From an uncultured Sphingobacteriales bacterium (GTDB lineage Bacteria > Bacteroidota > Bacteroidia > Chitinophagales > Chitinophagaceae), in contig CALKHN010000090.1 of NCBI GenBank assembly GCA_937991535.1, positions 57,558 through 121,557 of the forward strand: a DNA stretch of 64,000 bases, in the 5' to 3' direction. Shown here in pieces: positions 41,122 through 51,328 of the stretch. How positions within the stretch are numbered: the stretch's first letter is position 1; the number at the start of each line of letters is the position of its first letter. The notes beneath the pieces are model-generated. The model searched no databases and was not told where the DNA came from. It saw nothing but the letters and a program-made list of their open reading frames with translations. A program made the translations under genes and the position numbers.

Positions 41122-42411
41122 TTACTTTACGTTTTCAAACATTACAATAGCCGTATACAACACACCTGCCTCTCCCCTGAATGTTCCTGATCCGCGCGGC
41201 TTGTTATCAACCGAATACCATTCATAAAAACCATTGTTGTCTTTTACTCTTTTAACCATTGGCAATACCTGTTCATATGCCTCCTTTACAAATCCATACC
41301 TGATCAACTGCTGTATCATCCTGCCGCCAAACCAGGTCCAGTCGCCACCATTCTGGTAGCTGTATTCGGTGCTCATAATTTTATTGGCAAAATAACCTGC
41401 GGGATATGGCGGATACAATGTCAGTCCTATAGAAGGCGCGCCGGCTTTCTTTACCCTGCGCACCATTTCGTCTAATGAGATTTTTACTTCTCTCCTGCTT
41501 AACAATCCTGCCTCAATAGCAATAGCCGTGCCTCCAAAATAATAAATTTCATTTTCATTGAACGCAGCGGGAAAAGGCGATCCTTTTAAATAAATGTGAG
41601 GAATAAATTTCTGCTCGTTTTTGTCCCACAAATGTTTCCGGCTGTTTTGTACAATACTGTTTTTTATGGGTTGCCATTTTTGTTTGGCTGCGGGAATCAT
41701 TTCCATTAAATTATTCAATGCAATTATAAACATGGCATTATCATAAATGTCAATGGCAGGGTGTGTGTTTTCATCTATAACCACACCCCATCCGTGTTCG
41801 GGCTGCACATCGCCCCAGTCGGCAGTGGTGGCGCCTATAATTAACCCGTATTGCTTGTTGAATCGCCTGTTCATCAGGAACTCCATAGACCAAACGAGCC
41901 GCTCGCCAACCGTTTTACTGCCGATCATCTCATCAAGTATGCTGCGATCACTGGTCTGTTGAATGTATTTGTATATGCTTTGTACCAGCGAACTTTCCTG
42001 GTCGGTTTCTACCGTATTTTTATGACCGGCATAGCGCGGCTCCAGCGGGGAATAGATAAAGTTGTATCCCGCTTCACCCACCTTTTTAACCGGGGTAAAC
42101 CCATCAATGATATTTCCATCTTCTCCCTGCATTCTCAAAAAAACCAGCAGGTTTTCTTTCAGCACTTCTTTATCATATACCTGCGCGGCCAGCTCAATGA
42201 ATGTATTGTAATCCCTGATCCATACCTCACGGTAACCATCACCCGCATTAAAGCCGGTTTTCATTACTTCAAGCGCTTTGGCCTTTACAAAATGGAAGTA
42301 TTCATTGTTCCTGATTTTTTCAGACAATGCTTTGTTGGAAAGTTTGTTTTCCTGTGCTGAACCTGTTACGGTGATCATCAGTAACATCAGCAGCAAATAG
42401 TTTCTTTTCAT
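41122..42411 (-). CDS. Exported (alpha/alpha)6-type glycosidase-like protein
   Basis: 429 residues from the ATG at 42411 (MKRNYLLLMLLMITVTGSAQ), a clear signal peptide; a frame extension adds 7 residues. The body has GDGYREVWIRDYNTFIELA near 60, HKNTVETDQESSLVQ, GATTADWGDVQPEHGWG, IDIYDNAMFIIALN and NGGDWTWFGGRMIQQL. The WIRD and DWGD motifs and the helical-repeat look resemble six-hairpin glycosidases such as GH15/GH63/GH100-like enzymes. It does not look like GH125. It lies 4 bases after the GH92 gene on the same strand, so it acts in the same mannoside breakdown. Substrate unknown. Confidence 0.7.
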   Translation of the reverse strand: MKRNYLLLMLLMITVTGSAQENKLSNKALSEKIRNNEYFHFVKAKALEVMKTGFNAGDGYREVWIRDYNTFIELAAQVYDKEVLKENLLVFLRMQGEDGNIIDGFTPVKKVGEAGYNFIYSPLEPRYAGHKNTVETDQESSLVQSIYKYIQQTSDRSILDEMIGSKTVGERLVWSMEFLMNRRFNKQYGLIIGATTADWGDVQPEHGWGVVIDENTHPAIDIYDNAMFIIALNNLMEMIPAAKQKWQPIKNSIVQNSRKHLWDKNEQKFIPHIYLKGSPFPAAFNENEIYYFGGTAIAIEAGLLSRREVKISLDEMVRRVKKAGAPSIGLTLYPPYPAGYFANKIMSTEYSYQNGGDWTWFGGRMIQQLIRYGFVKEAYEQVLPMVKRVKDNNGFYEWYSVDNKPRGSGTFRGEAGVLYTAIVMFENVK

Positions 42412-42415
42412 TTTA

Positions 42416-45400
42416 TTACTGTTTATTATCAATTCCCCATTTCGTATTAGGGATTGCTCCCATTTGTAAAATTAAAGATCCCCCTTTTAACAATTCAGCA
42501 GCGGGGAATTTAAACGATTTCAATGTCTTTCCGTTCAGTACCGCGCTTTGAACGTACATATTCTTTCGGGATGCGCCTCTGGCTTCTATTACAAATTTTT
42601 TGCCGCGGCCAAACCTGCTGCCCAGTTCAATTTCTATTTTCTCAAAAAGTGGACTTGCGATTTCATACACCGGATTAATGCTGCAACCACCATCCGTTTG
42701 GAACAGTCCCAGTGCAGCCATTACAAACCAGGCGCTCATCTGCCCCTGGTCTTCATCGCCCAGGTAAGCATTTCCAACACCATATCCATAATACCGTTCT
42801 AAAATGGAACGGGTCCATTTTTGTGTTGACCATGGTTTTCCGGCCCAGTTAAACAGGAACGAAAAATGCATGGATTGCTGGTTTCCCTGAACCACCGGGT
42901 AATTCCAGTACTGATCGTTCATTCCATTGTAACGCCAGGGCGCACTCGCTTCAAACCCCCATTCTAACCTGTCAACAAAGCGCTTCTTCCCGATAAGGTT
43001 CACCAATGCAGGAACACCCTGGGGAACAAAAAAAGTAAGCTGCCATGCGTTACCCTCAACATAGTGGTGGTTGGCGCCACTGCGGAAAGGATCAAAATCG
43101 GGCGCCCATTCGCCATTGCTTAATTTCATGTGGCAATAGCCGTCTTTATCAATGGTATTTTTCCACCAGCTTCCGCGATCATTAAATTTTTTATACAGAT
43201 CTGTTTTCCCCAACGATTTGGCCAGTTGCCCCACCGTCCAGTCATCATACGAATACTCCATTGAATTGGAAAAACGGCCTTTATCGGAAGGAACATATTT
43301 ATGCTTCATGTATTCCGTTAAATCGCGGTTACCCGCAAAGCCTGTGTATATTTTTCGTGCCGGGGTTGTTTGCATTTTAACCGCCGCTTCCAGTACATTT
43401 GAAGCATTAAAGTTTCGAATTCCCATTTGGTAAGCGCCCACCATCATCGGTATTTCATGTTCTGCCACCATTACGGGTATATAATTCATGCCTGCCGGAC
43501 CTTTTGCCAGCCATCCATACGCGTCATACATGGCGAGCTGGGAATTTACCCACCGGTTGCTCCATTCCGGGGTAATTAAATTCCACATCTGGTTCAAATT
43601 CCAGAATGTATTCCAAAAAGCGTCACAGCCTAAAGCAACGTCATCTGCACCCTTTAACTGCTGCACTTTACCATCCGTTCCTCTCCACTGTCCATTCACG
43701 TCACTCCATATATTGCGGCTGCAGATTGACCGGTACATGGCATTGTAAAAACGCAGCTTTTCCTGCCTGTTCGTTGTGGTAATTTTAACCCGGTTAAAGA
43801 TATCGTTCCATTGATCAACCTGCTTTTGGCGCACCGCGTCAAAATCCCATCCGAAAGGCGTTGTTACTTCTGTTTTTAAATTCAAATCTGCATTGGCCAT
43901 ACTTACCAGTGAAATACCCGACCGCACCTTAACCACAGGATTTGCTTTAGCATCGAATTGAAGAAAAAACCCCGCGTCTTTAATGTCTTTGGCCTGAAAA
44001 TGATCTCCATAGGAAATTTCATCATTAACCCACCCTCCGATGGATTTAAAAGGCTTGTCAAATTCTACAACAAAATGTACAGTATAGTCCTGTTCGGCAT
44101 CGTTGCTCCACACCCGTGGTGAGAACTGGTGCGCAAAGCCTTCGATCCTGTAATCGCTGACTTTACGAACACTGATTTCCTTTAGCTGGTAATCGTACTC
44201 AGAAGGGATATGAAGATCCACAAGAATACGTGAACTATCCCTGTTTTCAGGAAAAGTAAACCGCATCAATCCGCAGCGGGTAGTGGCAGTAACTTCAGCC
44301 TTTATATTGTAATCTTTAAGCTGAACTTTATAATACCCGATGGGCGCTTCTTCCGTTTTTTTATCCATTTCCGATCTGTAACCCGAACCGGGCAGCAGTT
44401 CATCACCAATTTTTGTTTTCAATGCGCCGTTGGATGCAAAAATACCCAGGCCTCCCATCGTCCATTCATGTATATGGCTGAACGTGCCGATGCTTTCATA
44501 CGAGGGTTGATACCCGGCCTGCCATCCGGAATTTTGGTTATCCGGGCTCAGCTTCACCATACTAAAGGGCATCCACGGGCCTGGCGCAATCATCCAGCGG
44601 GAGTGACCGGTTCCAATACGGGTATCAACATAATCAGCTAAAGTTTGCAATTTTTGCCTGGACCTTTTCACCACGCCATCTGCGATTAACTTACCATCTG
44701 CCAACACCCGGTATTTACTTTGTCTTGAAGTTTCAACCGCGGGCATGGGGGCTTCAAATTCATAATTTCCTTTTTCGGCTTTTTCTTCAAATATTACTCG
44801 TCCGTCTAACTCCACACTAACAACTGGTAAGCCCTGCAGGTGTTCGATATCAACCAGCAAAGGCTGCACTTGTGTTCCCTTCGACACCAATTCATAACTG
44901 GCTGCCTTTACATTCCTCACAAAAACGTTATCCGGCTTTTCAATTTTTAATGCAGTACCTTCCAGGCGGATCTGGTCAAATAGTATCCACGATCCTTCCA
45001 GCACTTCTATAGTAATACAATTGCCTCCTCTTTTAATAACATCTTTTTCAACCGGAATTTCAATTGTTTTAGGTGTGGCATTATTAAGATTTCCCGTAAT
45101 AGAAAGTGTATCTACATAAGGTTCATTAAGCGAAGGGCGTTTTTGCTTGCTGCGATCGTAACCCATTGCCGTAAGCTGTTGCTTCACCGATTGATTGTTG
45201 ACGGACACTTTTATGAGCGGCAGGAATTTTTTGGCATAATCCGCAAGCGCTATAACCAATTTATAATTACCCTGCGCGGGCAAGTCTTCTACACCAAATA
45301 AAATATTGACCTGGTTGGTACGCCACCCGGAAGTTGGCCAGGTGCCACCCCAGGTATCTACCGGGCCGGGAATCACATATGGAAAGTCTTTTTCCTGACG

Positions 45401-45601
45401 GGAATGCCCTATCAGGAAAAATTTATCTTCAAAGCCAAAATCATGCTCAATAAAATTTTTAAATCCATCCGGAGCTAAAGCAAATTCATTTGCTGAATGA
45501 TCGGCTATGCCTATGCGCCATATTGTATCCTGTTCTTGCTTTGCTATGGCATGCCCCGTTATCTCGAACGTTAACAGGAATAAAAAAAATAATCTTGTCA
45601 T
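42416..45601 (-). CDS. GH92 family alpha-mannosidase with long N-terminal beta-sandwich region
   Basis: 1,061 residues, signal peptide about 1-20. Residues about 25-330 precede the catalytic part and hold two beta-rich modules: the first (DTIWRIGIADHSANEFALAP, VDTWGGTWPTSGWRTNQVNI, ITIEVLEGSWILFDQIRL) resembles the C-terminal jelly roll of rhamnogalacturonan lyases, the second is short and Ig-like. The GH92 core starts at YVDTRIGTGHSRWMIAPG with EGNAWQLTFFVPQGVPALV, QQSMHFSFLFNWAGKPW and DEDQGQMSAWFVMAALGLFQ. Extra modules suggest binding to a larger glycan. It follows susD in the minus-strand susCD operon. Confidence 0.93.
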   Translation of the reverse strand: MTRLFFLFLLTFEITGHAIAKQEQDTIWRIGIADHSANEFALAPDGFKNFIEHDFGFEDKFFLIGHSRQEKDFPYVIPGPVDTWGGTWPTSGWRTNQVNILFGVEDLPAQGNYKLVIALADYAKKFLPLIKVSVNNQSVKQQLTAMGYDRSKQKRPSLNEPYVDTLSITGNLNNATPKTIEIPVEKDVIKRGGNCITIEVLEGSWILFDQIRLEGTALKIEKPDNVFVRNVKAASYELVSKGTQVQPLLVDIEHLQGLPVVSVELDGRVIFEEKAEKGNYEFEAPMPAVETSRQSKYRVLADGKLIADGVVKRSRQKLQTLADYVDTRIGTGHSRWMIAPGPWMPFSMVKLSPDNQNSGWQAGYQPSYESIGTFSHIHEWTMGGLGIFASNGALKTKIGDELLPGSGYRSEMDKKTEEAPIGYYKVQLKDYNIKAEVTATTRCGLMRFTFPENRDSSRILVDLHIPSEYDYQLKEISVRKVSDYRIEGFAHQFSPRVWSNDAEQDYTVHFVVEFDKPFKSIGGWVNDEISYGDHFQAKDIKDAGFFLQFDAKANPVVKVRSGISLVSMANADLNLKTEVTTPFGWDFDAVRQKQVDQWNDIFNRVKITTTNRQEKLRFYNAMYRSICSRNIWSDVNGQWRGTDGKVQQLKGADDVALGCDAFWNTFWNLNQMWNLITPEWSNRWVNSQLAMYDAYGWLAKGPAGMNYIPVMVAEHEIPMMVGAYQMGIRNFNASNVLEAAVKMQTTPARKIYTGFAGNRDLTEYMKHKYVPSDKGRFSNSMEYSYDDWTVGQLAKSLGKTDLYKKFNDRGSWWKNTIDKDGYCHMKLSNGEWAPDFDPFRSGANHHYVEGNAWQLTFFVPQGVPALVNLIGKKRFVDRLEWGFEASAPWRYNGMNDQYWNYPVVQGNQQSMHFSFLFNWAGKPWSTQKWTRSILERYYGYGVGNAYLGDEDQGQMSAWFVMAALGLFQTDGGCSINPVYEIASPLFEKIEIELGSRFGRGKKFVIEARGASRKNMYVQSAVLNGKTLKSFKFPAAELLKGGSLILQMGAIPNTKWGIDNKQ

Positions 45602-45767
45602 ATTGATTTTTTGAGCTTATTTATTTTTACTTCAACAAAACTGTCAGCGGAACATGGGGTTCTATATCAACTCAAGTCCACGCTTATACACCCAAAAAGC
45701 CAATGGCAGGTTGCCCCGCCATTTGCTTTAACGTTTAAACGCAATGCATTAAACCGAAAGCGCCATA

Positions 45768-47606
45768 TTAATACCCCGGATTTTGCTCCAAAGCGTTATT
45801 GCTCTTTTTAATTTCATCATTCGGAATAGGGAACAAATAATAATGGTCTCCCGGCCATGGCTTTCTAACTTCAGCTTCCGGTATCACTCCATAAGTATAT
45901 GTCAGTTTGCCCAAAAGGTCGCCTGCCTGGGCGCCGGTCCAGTCCATCTTAACACTCGTGAGTCCCCTGATAGGAATATCAATATTACCCGGGGCTGCTT
46001 TCCAGCGCATAAGATCAAAGAAACGCTGATCTTCCAACTGTAATTCTATTGCTCTTTCATTCCTGTAATCCCTCACAAGATCTGCGCCCGTACTGGTGAT
46101 ATCCGGCATATTGGTAGACGGCCTTTGCCTTATCTTGTTGATGTACTCGCGGGCCAACGGTTCGTTTTCCAATGCAATCTGAATTTCCGCATAGTTTAAA
46201 TAGAATTCTGTTAACCGCATAAACACAGTTACCTGGTTATAGTTAAAATCAAAACTTGCACGCGGGCCGTCAAAATCAAGCAGTCTTCTGAATGTGTATC
46301 CTGTTTGAACCCTCCAGTGAAATGGTGTTAGCCCCTTTACCCAATAGGTTTTGGAATCCCTGCCAAAATCAAAAAGCGTCTGCCCGTTTTCGGGATCTAC
46401 TTTATTAGGGTTAGCATAAGGAGGTGCATTGTCGGCATTGGGATTGGCATCTTCCCAATATTCGTAAACCCGGTGGGTGGTTTTTGATCCATCCTGTATA
46501 AAAACCGGGCCTGCCCCAGGGTAAAGGATAGAAGTATAATACCGCGGGTCTCTGTTTTCGTTGGGCTTTTGCGGATCATACCCCGATGCCGCGTTTACCG
46601 TTATACCATCTGCCTGGTAGGGATATTCGCCATTTTCCATCTGGAACATATTGATAAATCGCTGCGTTGGCATCAAACGTTGTCTTGCATCAAAACCGGA
46701 AGGCCAGTAATCGTAATTATAACCCCAGTCCGGTATCCTGGTGGCGGGAGTAAACGATTTCCCAAAAATGGTCTCGTCATTTTTTAATGGCTTTATAAAC
46801 AAGTCGGCAGTTGAGGCATGCAAAGCATAGCCGGCATCTATAACCGCTTTGGTGGCTACTTCCGCTGCCTGCCATTTTGATTTGTCATTGGTTGGATTGT
46901 TCAACGGGCTTGCAGCATACAATAATACTCTTGCCTTTAAAGCCAATGCTGCGTTTTTGCTGATCTTCCCTTCATTTACAGGTACCCCATCCAATAGCGT
47001 AATGGCTGCATCGCATTCGCTCAATACAAAGGCAACGCATTCATCGTAGGTATTCCGGGGTGTATCAAAGCTCTCCTCGTTCAGCTTAAAGCTTTTTGTA
47101 ATGATCGGGACCCCTCCATAGGTACGCATTAGCTCAAAATACATCCATGCTCTCAAAAAATGTACCTCGCCTTTCATCGGATCAAGTTTAGCCGGATCAA
47201 TATCAGAGGTCTCTACTTTTTCAAAAAAAATATTTGCCTTCCTGATATAGCTGTATTCTTCGTTCCAGACGTTGGTGAGATCTGTAATATTATCAGGCGT
47301 TATAATTCCATCCAGGTATTCACGGATGCCCGCAGATCTGTCGTGTGTTTCCGGCTGGGAAACCGCTACGTCTGTTAAAGCTTCAAAGCCACCTGAACCG
47401 GGGCTCCATGGCGGTTTAATACCATTGTAAACATTGTATACGTAATTCTGCAAAAAAGTGGCATCGCCAAAAACTGCATCTTCAGATATGGCATCCAAAG
47501 GCTTTTTATCCAGCAGGTCGCGATTACAGGAAATAAATGTGGTAACACAAATCAGCGACAAGACTGCGATTTTCTTCGTTATTTTATCCATAGATAAATA
47601 TTTCAT
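45768..47606 (-). CDS. susD-like: RagB/SusD family glycan-binding outer-membrane lipoprotein
   Basis: 612 residues from the ATG at 47606 (MKYLSMDKITKKIAVL); an in-frame ATG at 47591 is as good. The frame extends to 47642 inside the SusC gene. The lipobox is TTFISC (lipid Cys). SusD marks: FLQNYVYNVYNG, EVHFLRAWMYFELMRTYGGVPII with TPR-like helices, and C-terminal RNERAIELQLEDQRFFDLMRW, FPIPNDEIKKSN. It binds glycans on the cell surface in partnership with the SusC-like porin encoded 10 bases upstream. Confidence 0.95.
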   Translation of the reverse strand: MKYLSMDKITKKIAVLSLICVTTFISCNRDLLDKKPLDAISEDAVFGDATFLQNYVYNVYNGIKPPWSPGSGGFEALTDVAVSQPETHDRSAGIREYLDGIITPDNITDLTNVWNEEYSYIRKANIFFEKVETSDIDPAKLDPMKGEVHFLRAWMYFELMRTYGGVPIITKSFKLNEESFDTPRNTYDECVAFVLSECDAAITLLDGVPVNEGKISKNAALALKARVLLYAASPLNNPTNDKSKWQAAEVATKAVIDAGYALHASTADLFIKPLKNDETIFGKSFTPATRIPDWGYNYDYWPSGFDARQRLMPTQRFINMFQMENGEYPYQADGITVNAASGYDPQKPNENRDPRYYTSILYPGAGPVFIQDGSKTTHRVYEYWEDANPNADNAPPYANPNKVDPENGQTLFDFGRDSKTYWVKGLTPFHWRVQTGYTFRRLLDFDGPRASFDFNYNQVTVFMRLTEFYLNYAEIQIALENEPLAREYINKIRQRPSTNMPDITSTGADLVRDYRNERAIELQLEDQRFFDLMRWKAAPGNIDIPIRGLTSVKMDWTGAQAGDLLGKLTYTYGVIPEAEVRKPWPGDHYYLFPIPNDEIKKSNNALEQNPGY

Positions 47607-47616
47607 ACGACTAATA

Positions 47617-50600
47617 TTAAAAAGTAATGTTAAGACCCACACTTACCGTTCTCATTATAGGATATACGCCACCGTTACCGGTTTGAGGCGCTGTTTCCGG
47701 ATCACCGGCGCCATATTTTTTGAGATTATTAAACACCATGAACAGGTTATCACCTGAAACATACAGCCTCAGTGCCGAAATCTTGAATCTTGTCGTCAGG
47801 TTTCCGGGAAGTGTATACCCCAATTGCGCTGTTTTTAAGCGCAGCCAGGTAGAACTGTGATAATAGAAATCGCTGTTGGAACCGGCGAACCCCCTTGGAG
47901 AGATCATCGGAAGCTCAGCATTTGTATTGTCTAATGCAAAGCTATGCAGCGCTACATACCGCAACCCGTTACCGGCGGCGCCGGAGTTAAATCCATTGCT
48001 TAGGCGCCATTTGGCGCCGCTTTGGCCGGCAAACAATACAGATAAATCAAAGTCTTTGTAGTCTAATCCAATGTTAAATCCAAACTGCATTTTGGGGAGA
48101 ACGGCGCCTGCATTCACGGTTGTATTGAACATGTACCGGTCATTGCTGTTGATTTCACCATCATTATTGAGATCTGCAAAAATCAATCCCCCGATTGTAG
48201 CGCCGGGATAGCTCGTATATTTGGTCAGGTCACTTTCTGTTCTGTAAATACCAATTGCCTTATATACAAGAGCGGAGCCTAAAGGCTGACCTTCCAGCTT
48301 CTGGTAGGGTTCGGCCTGGGGAGTTTCGTCAAAATAAATGATTTTATTTTCCGTATAGGCAAGATTTGCATTTAGCATAATATTTACCTGTCCAACATTT
48401 TGCCTGTATCCAGCCTGAATTTCAAACCCTTTATTGTCCATTCTCCCTATATTCTCATCCGGTAATATCAGCCCCGTATACCCTGGAATAGAAGCCTGTC
48501 TTCTTCCGAGGATATTAGACGTTTTGGTTTTATACAGATCAAGCTCAAATGTTAACCTGTTCTGCAAAAAACCCAATTCTAAACCCAGGTCAGTAGTTTC
48601 ACTTACTTCCCAGGTAATATTCGGGTTGGGCGTTGAGGTAGCTGCAATGCCACGGGCATCTGTTCCATTAACTACCCACCCCGCGGAATAACCAAATGCT
48701 CCAATATATTGGAAAGGATTTACCCTGTCGTTGCCCAACTGCCCCCAGGAAGCTCTTATCTTAAAATTGCTGAATACATTTTGAGGTATAAAAGATTCGT
48801 TGCTCACTACCCAGGCAGCAGAAGCTTGCGGAAAGAAGCCATACCGGGTATCTTTCGGGAAGATAGGCGAGCCATCATAACGGGCACTGAAGCCAAGCAG
48901 ATATTTACTTTTGAAATCATAGCTTACCCGGCCAAAATAATTGCGGCGGGCATTTTCTGCGGCTCTCCCGTCCATATTCCAGTTGCTGCGGTTAGGGCTG
49001 CCGGCGAATAGCTGATCAAGCAACGGCGAATCATATCCCAGGCGTTGTGCCCAGAAGTTATTGGTTTTGTAATCCATTTGTTCATAGGCAACAAAAACCC
49101 CGATCTTATGGTCACTGCTGATCGTTGTATTATACGAAAGTTTGATGTTATTTGTGATTCGCTGGCTTTGATAAAAATCTTCTCTTAAACCGATATCCTC
49201 AACTGTCCTGGACTGTTTCCGCACAATTGAATCGGTGTTGGGAACCCTTTCGTAATATGGCCAGGTATAATTAAACACCTTGTCATAATTAAAGGTTTTA
49301 ACAATATTTGAGAATCCATCCAGCGTTAATCCATTCACATATGGGATATTCCATTTGAAACGGATCGTACCACTCAAAATATCTGCTTTATACTTTCTGT
49401 AGCCAGGGCTAAGTAATCTTGCCACAGGATTCAGGTGCGACCACCCCTCGCCGGGATAACGATAATCCCCTCCGATATATGCTTCCTGCAACGGGCTGGT
49501 GTATGCAAAAGCGCCCACATCCCCACCGGGACCGCTCTGTGGCAGCTCCGTATTTTTTTCACGGCCCGATAAATCAAATCCAACTTCAAAATTATCGGTA
49601 ACGGAAACATCTATATTGCTTCTTACATTGTATTGCTTCACTTTTGTTTTATCATCTCCCCTCATAATGCCTCCCTGGTATGCCATACCAACAGATACAA
49701 AATATCTAATTTTATCGGTACCGCCACGCATGGTTATGGACTGCCTGTTTTGCGGCGCGGGTGCATCAACCAGTGCATCATACCAGTTCTCCGCTCTTCG
49801 TGTGCCATTTTTAAATGCGTCAATAATCTCCTGTGGAAAATCGGGCGTAGTGCCTTCCAGTTCTCTTCTTTTGTTTAATACATTGATATATTCGAATACA
49901 TTTCCCGATTTTACTTTCGCCGCGGGTGACTGCCATCCGAATGAGGTACTAAAATCAAACGCGGCTTTCCCAGATTTTCCGCGCTTTGTAGTAACCAGTA
50001 TAACACCACCTGCAGACTGTGCGCCATAGATAGCTGCCGATGCATCTTTTAAAACAGAAATAGATTCAATGTCGTTTGGATCCAACCGGTTCAAACCATC
50101 GGGGTCTGCATTGGCCACACCATCTATTACGATCAGCGCGGAAGTGTTTCTGTACGTTTTGGCTCCCCGAACCAGTATCTGTGCATCATCAAAACCCGGA
50201 GCGGAATTTTGCTGTGATACGAATAAGCCGGGCAACCTGCCGGCCAAAGAATTGGAAACAGAAAGATTCGTTGATTTTTTTACTTCCGCGCCGGTTGTTT
50301 GCACAACAGCATTGGTGAGCTCTGATTTTTTTTGCGTACCATAGCCCACCACAACCACATCTTCGAGGCTTTGTGAAGCGGACTCCAGTTGGATGTTCAG
50401 GTTCGACTGGGCGCCTACCCTTATTTCTTTAGTTGCGAAACCTACAAAAGAAAAAACCAGCGTGCTGTTCCTGCTCTTCACATTCAAGCTGAAGTTTCCA
50501 TTTGCATCTGAAATGACCCCATTGCCGGTGCCTTTTTCCAGCACATTTGCCCCGGCTATGGCGGTTCCGTTTTCATCTGTTATTTTACCCGAAACGGGTA

Positions 50601-50772
50601 TGTTCTGGAAATAAGAAATTTTGTGTACGACCGTACCGGGCGGTTCTTTTGCGCGCTTTAGCAATGATTCTTTGTTCGGCACCGGCGCGGCTGATAAAAA
50701 AAACGGAAACAGAAATCCGTAAAGGATACAAATGGCCATACGCCAATTGCGAGGAAGGAGTTTTAAGTTCAT
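47617..50772 (-). CDS. susC-like: SusC/RagA family TonB-linked outer-membrane transporter
   Basis: 1,051 residues from the ATG at 50772 (MNLKLLPRNWRMAICILYG), signal peptide included. A carboxypeptidase-like beta domain at about 55-130 (VSGKITDENGTAIAGANVLE), the TonB-box-adjacent EDVVVVGYGTQKK, a plug domain (LAGRLPGLFV, DDAQILVRGAKTYRN, DPNDIESISVLKDASAAIYG) and the 22-strand barrel to the final VGLNITF. It imports oligosaccharides with TonB energy. Candidate promoter at 51105-51112 implies a leader of about 330 bases. Confidence 0.97.
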   Translation of the reverse strand: MNLKLLPRNWRMAICILYGFLFPFFLSAAPVPNKESLLKRAKEPPGTVVHKISYFQNIPVSGKITDENGTAIAGANVLEKGTGNGVISDANGNFSLNVKSRNSTLVFSFVGFATKEIRVGAQSNLNIQLESASQSLEDVVVVGYGTQKKSELTNAVVQTTGAEVKKSTNLSVSNSLAGRLPGLFVSQQNSAPGFDDAQILVRGAKTYRNTSALIVIDGVANADPDGLNRLDPNDIESISVLKDASAAIYGAQSAGGVILVTTKRGKSGKAAFDFSTSFGWQSPAAKVKSGNVFEYINVLNKRRELEGTTPDFPQEIIDAFKNGTRRAENWYDALVDAPAPQNRQSITMRGGTDKIRYFVSVGMAYQGGIMRGDDKTKVKQYNVRSNIDVSVTDNFEVGFDLSGREKNTELPQSGPGGDVGAFAYTSPLQEAYIGGDYRYPGEGWSHLNPVARLLSPGYRKYKADILSGTIRFKWNIPYVNGLTLDGFSNIVKTFNYDKVFNYTWPYYERVPNTDSIVRKQSRTVEDIGLREDFYQSQRITNNIKLSYNTTISSDHKIGVFVAYEQMDYKTNNFWAQRLGYDSPLLDQLFAGSPNRSNWNMDGRAAENARRNYFGRVSYDFKSKYLLGFSARYDGSPIFPKDTRYGFFPQASAAWVVSNESFIPQNVFSNFKIRASWGQLGNDRVNPFQYIGAFGYSAGWVVNGTDARGIAATSTPNPNITWEVSETTDLGLELGFLQNRLTFELDLYKTKTSNILGRRQASIPGYTGLILPDENIGRMDNKGFEIQAGYRQNVGQVNIMLNANLAYTENKIIYFDETPQAEPYQKLEGQPLGSALVYKAIGIYRTESDLTKYTSYPGATIGGLIFADLNNDGEINSNDRYMFNTTVNAGAVLPKMQFGFNIGLDYKDFDLSVLFAGQSGAKWRLSNGFNSGAAGNGLRYVALHSFALDNTNAELPMISPRGFAGSNSDFYYHSSTWLRLKTAQLGYTLPGNLTTRFKISALRLYVSGDNLFMVFNNLKKYGAGDPETAPQTGNGGVYPIMRTVSVGLNITF

Positions 50773-51080
50773 AACAAGCAATTAATTTTTAATAAAAATT
50801 GAACTTTGACCCTGTCGTTTTGGGTTACAGAGTCTGTAAGAAAGCCGTTATTTTTAGATTCATTTACTCTTTTAAGGGCTGTTTATTTTTTCCATATGCC
50901 TGGTTTCTGCTGATTTATCCTTTGGTTTAACAACATCACATACGGCTGTTTACAAAAAAAAATCCTTTTTAAAAAAGATTTTTCTGTTCAGTCAGCAAAA
51001 TTCGTAAGGGTATTAATTCTATAACCAGGAAAGGATTGATGTAAGTAGCATATCTGCACAGCGCCAAACACAACATCAAT

Positions 51081-51092
51081 ATGTATATACAT
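51081..51092. promoter_or_regulatory. Candidate HutC/GntR-type operator ATGTATATACAT
   Basis: A perfect 12-base palindrome. It overlaps TACATTTG (51088-51095, plus strand) and lies just downstream of TATATTTG on the minus strand (51112-51105), so a bound repressor would block both divergent promoters. It matches the known form of HutC-subfamily sites, and a HutC-type regulator is encoded about 4 kb away. Confidence 0.5.
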
Positions 51093-51104
51093 TTGTACTT
51101 AATT

Positions 51105-51112
51105 CAAATATA
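51105..51112 (-). promoter_or_regulatory. Candidate -7 element (TATATTTG) for the susCD operon
   Basis: Exact TAnnTTTG match on the minus strand, 333 bases from the SusC start. No TTG at a normal distance upstream, so only moderate support. Confidence 0.4.
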
Positions 51113-51328
51113 ATAGAAAAAAATACAATTCACATTTTTTTTTGTTTATTTTTAAATCAGGGGGGCGCCGGCATGAGTCGCATTCGTAAAATGATTTTCA
51201 CAGATCACCCTATAAATTAATAATTATCAATAATTTATGCACTTATACCCTTTTTGCGATTCATCTCAGCAGCCAAAAATTATTTATAGCAAACATTTCC
51301 ACAATTTTTATTGCCAAATGATTCATGT

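Larger units (their letters stand above)
50773..51328. other. Divergent control region between susCD and the CRTAC1 gene
   Basis: 556 bases with no supported ORF, AT-rich. It holds the palindrome at 51081-51092 and overlapping promoter-like elements on both strands. The stretch 50773-51080 would be a long 5' leader of the susC transcript. Confidence 0.5.

Noticed and set aside
41122..42411. GH125 exo-1,6-mannosidase
   Set aside because: The family's typical motifs were not seen; WIRDYN and DWGD fit other six-hairpin glycosidases better.
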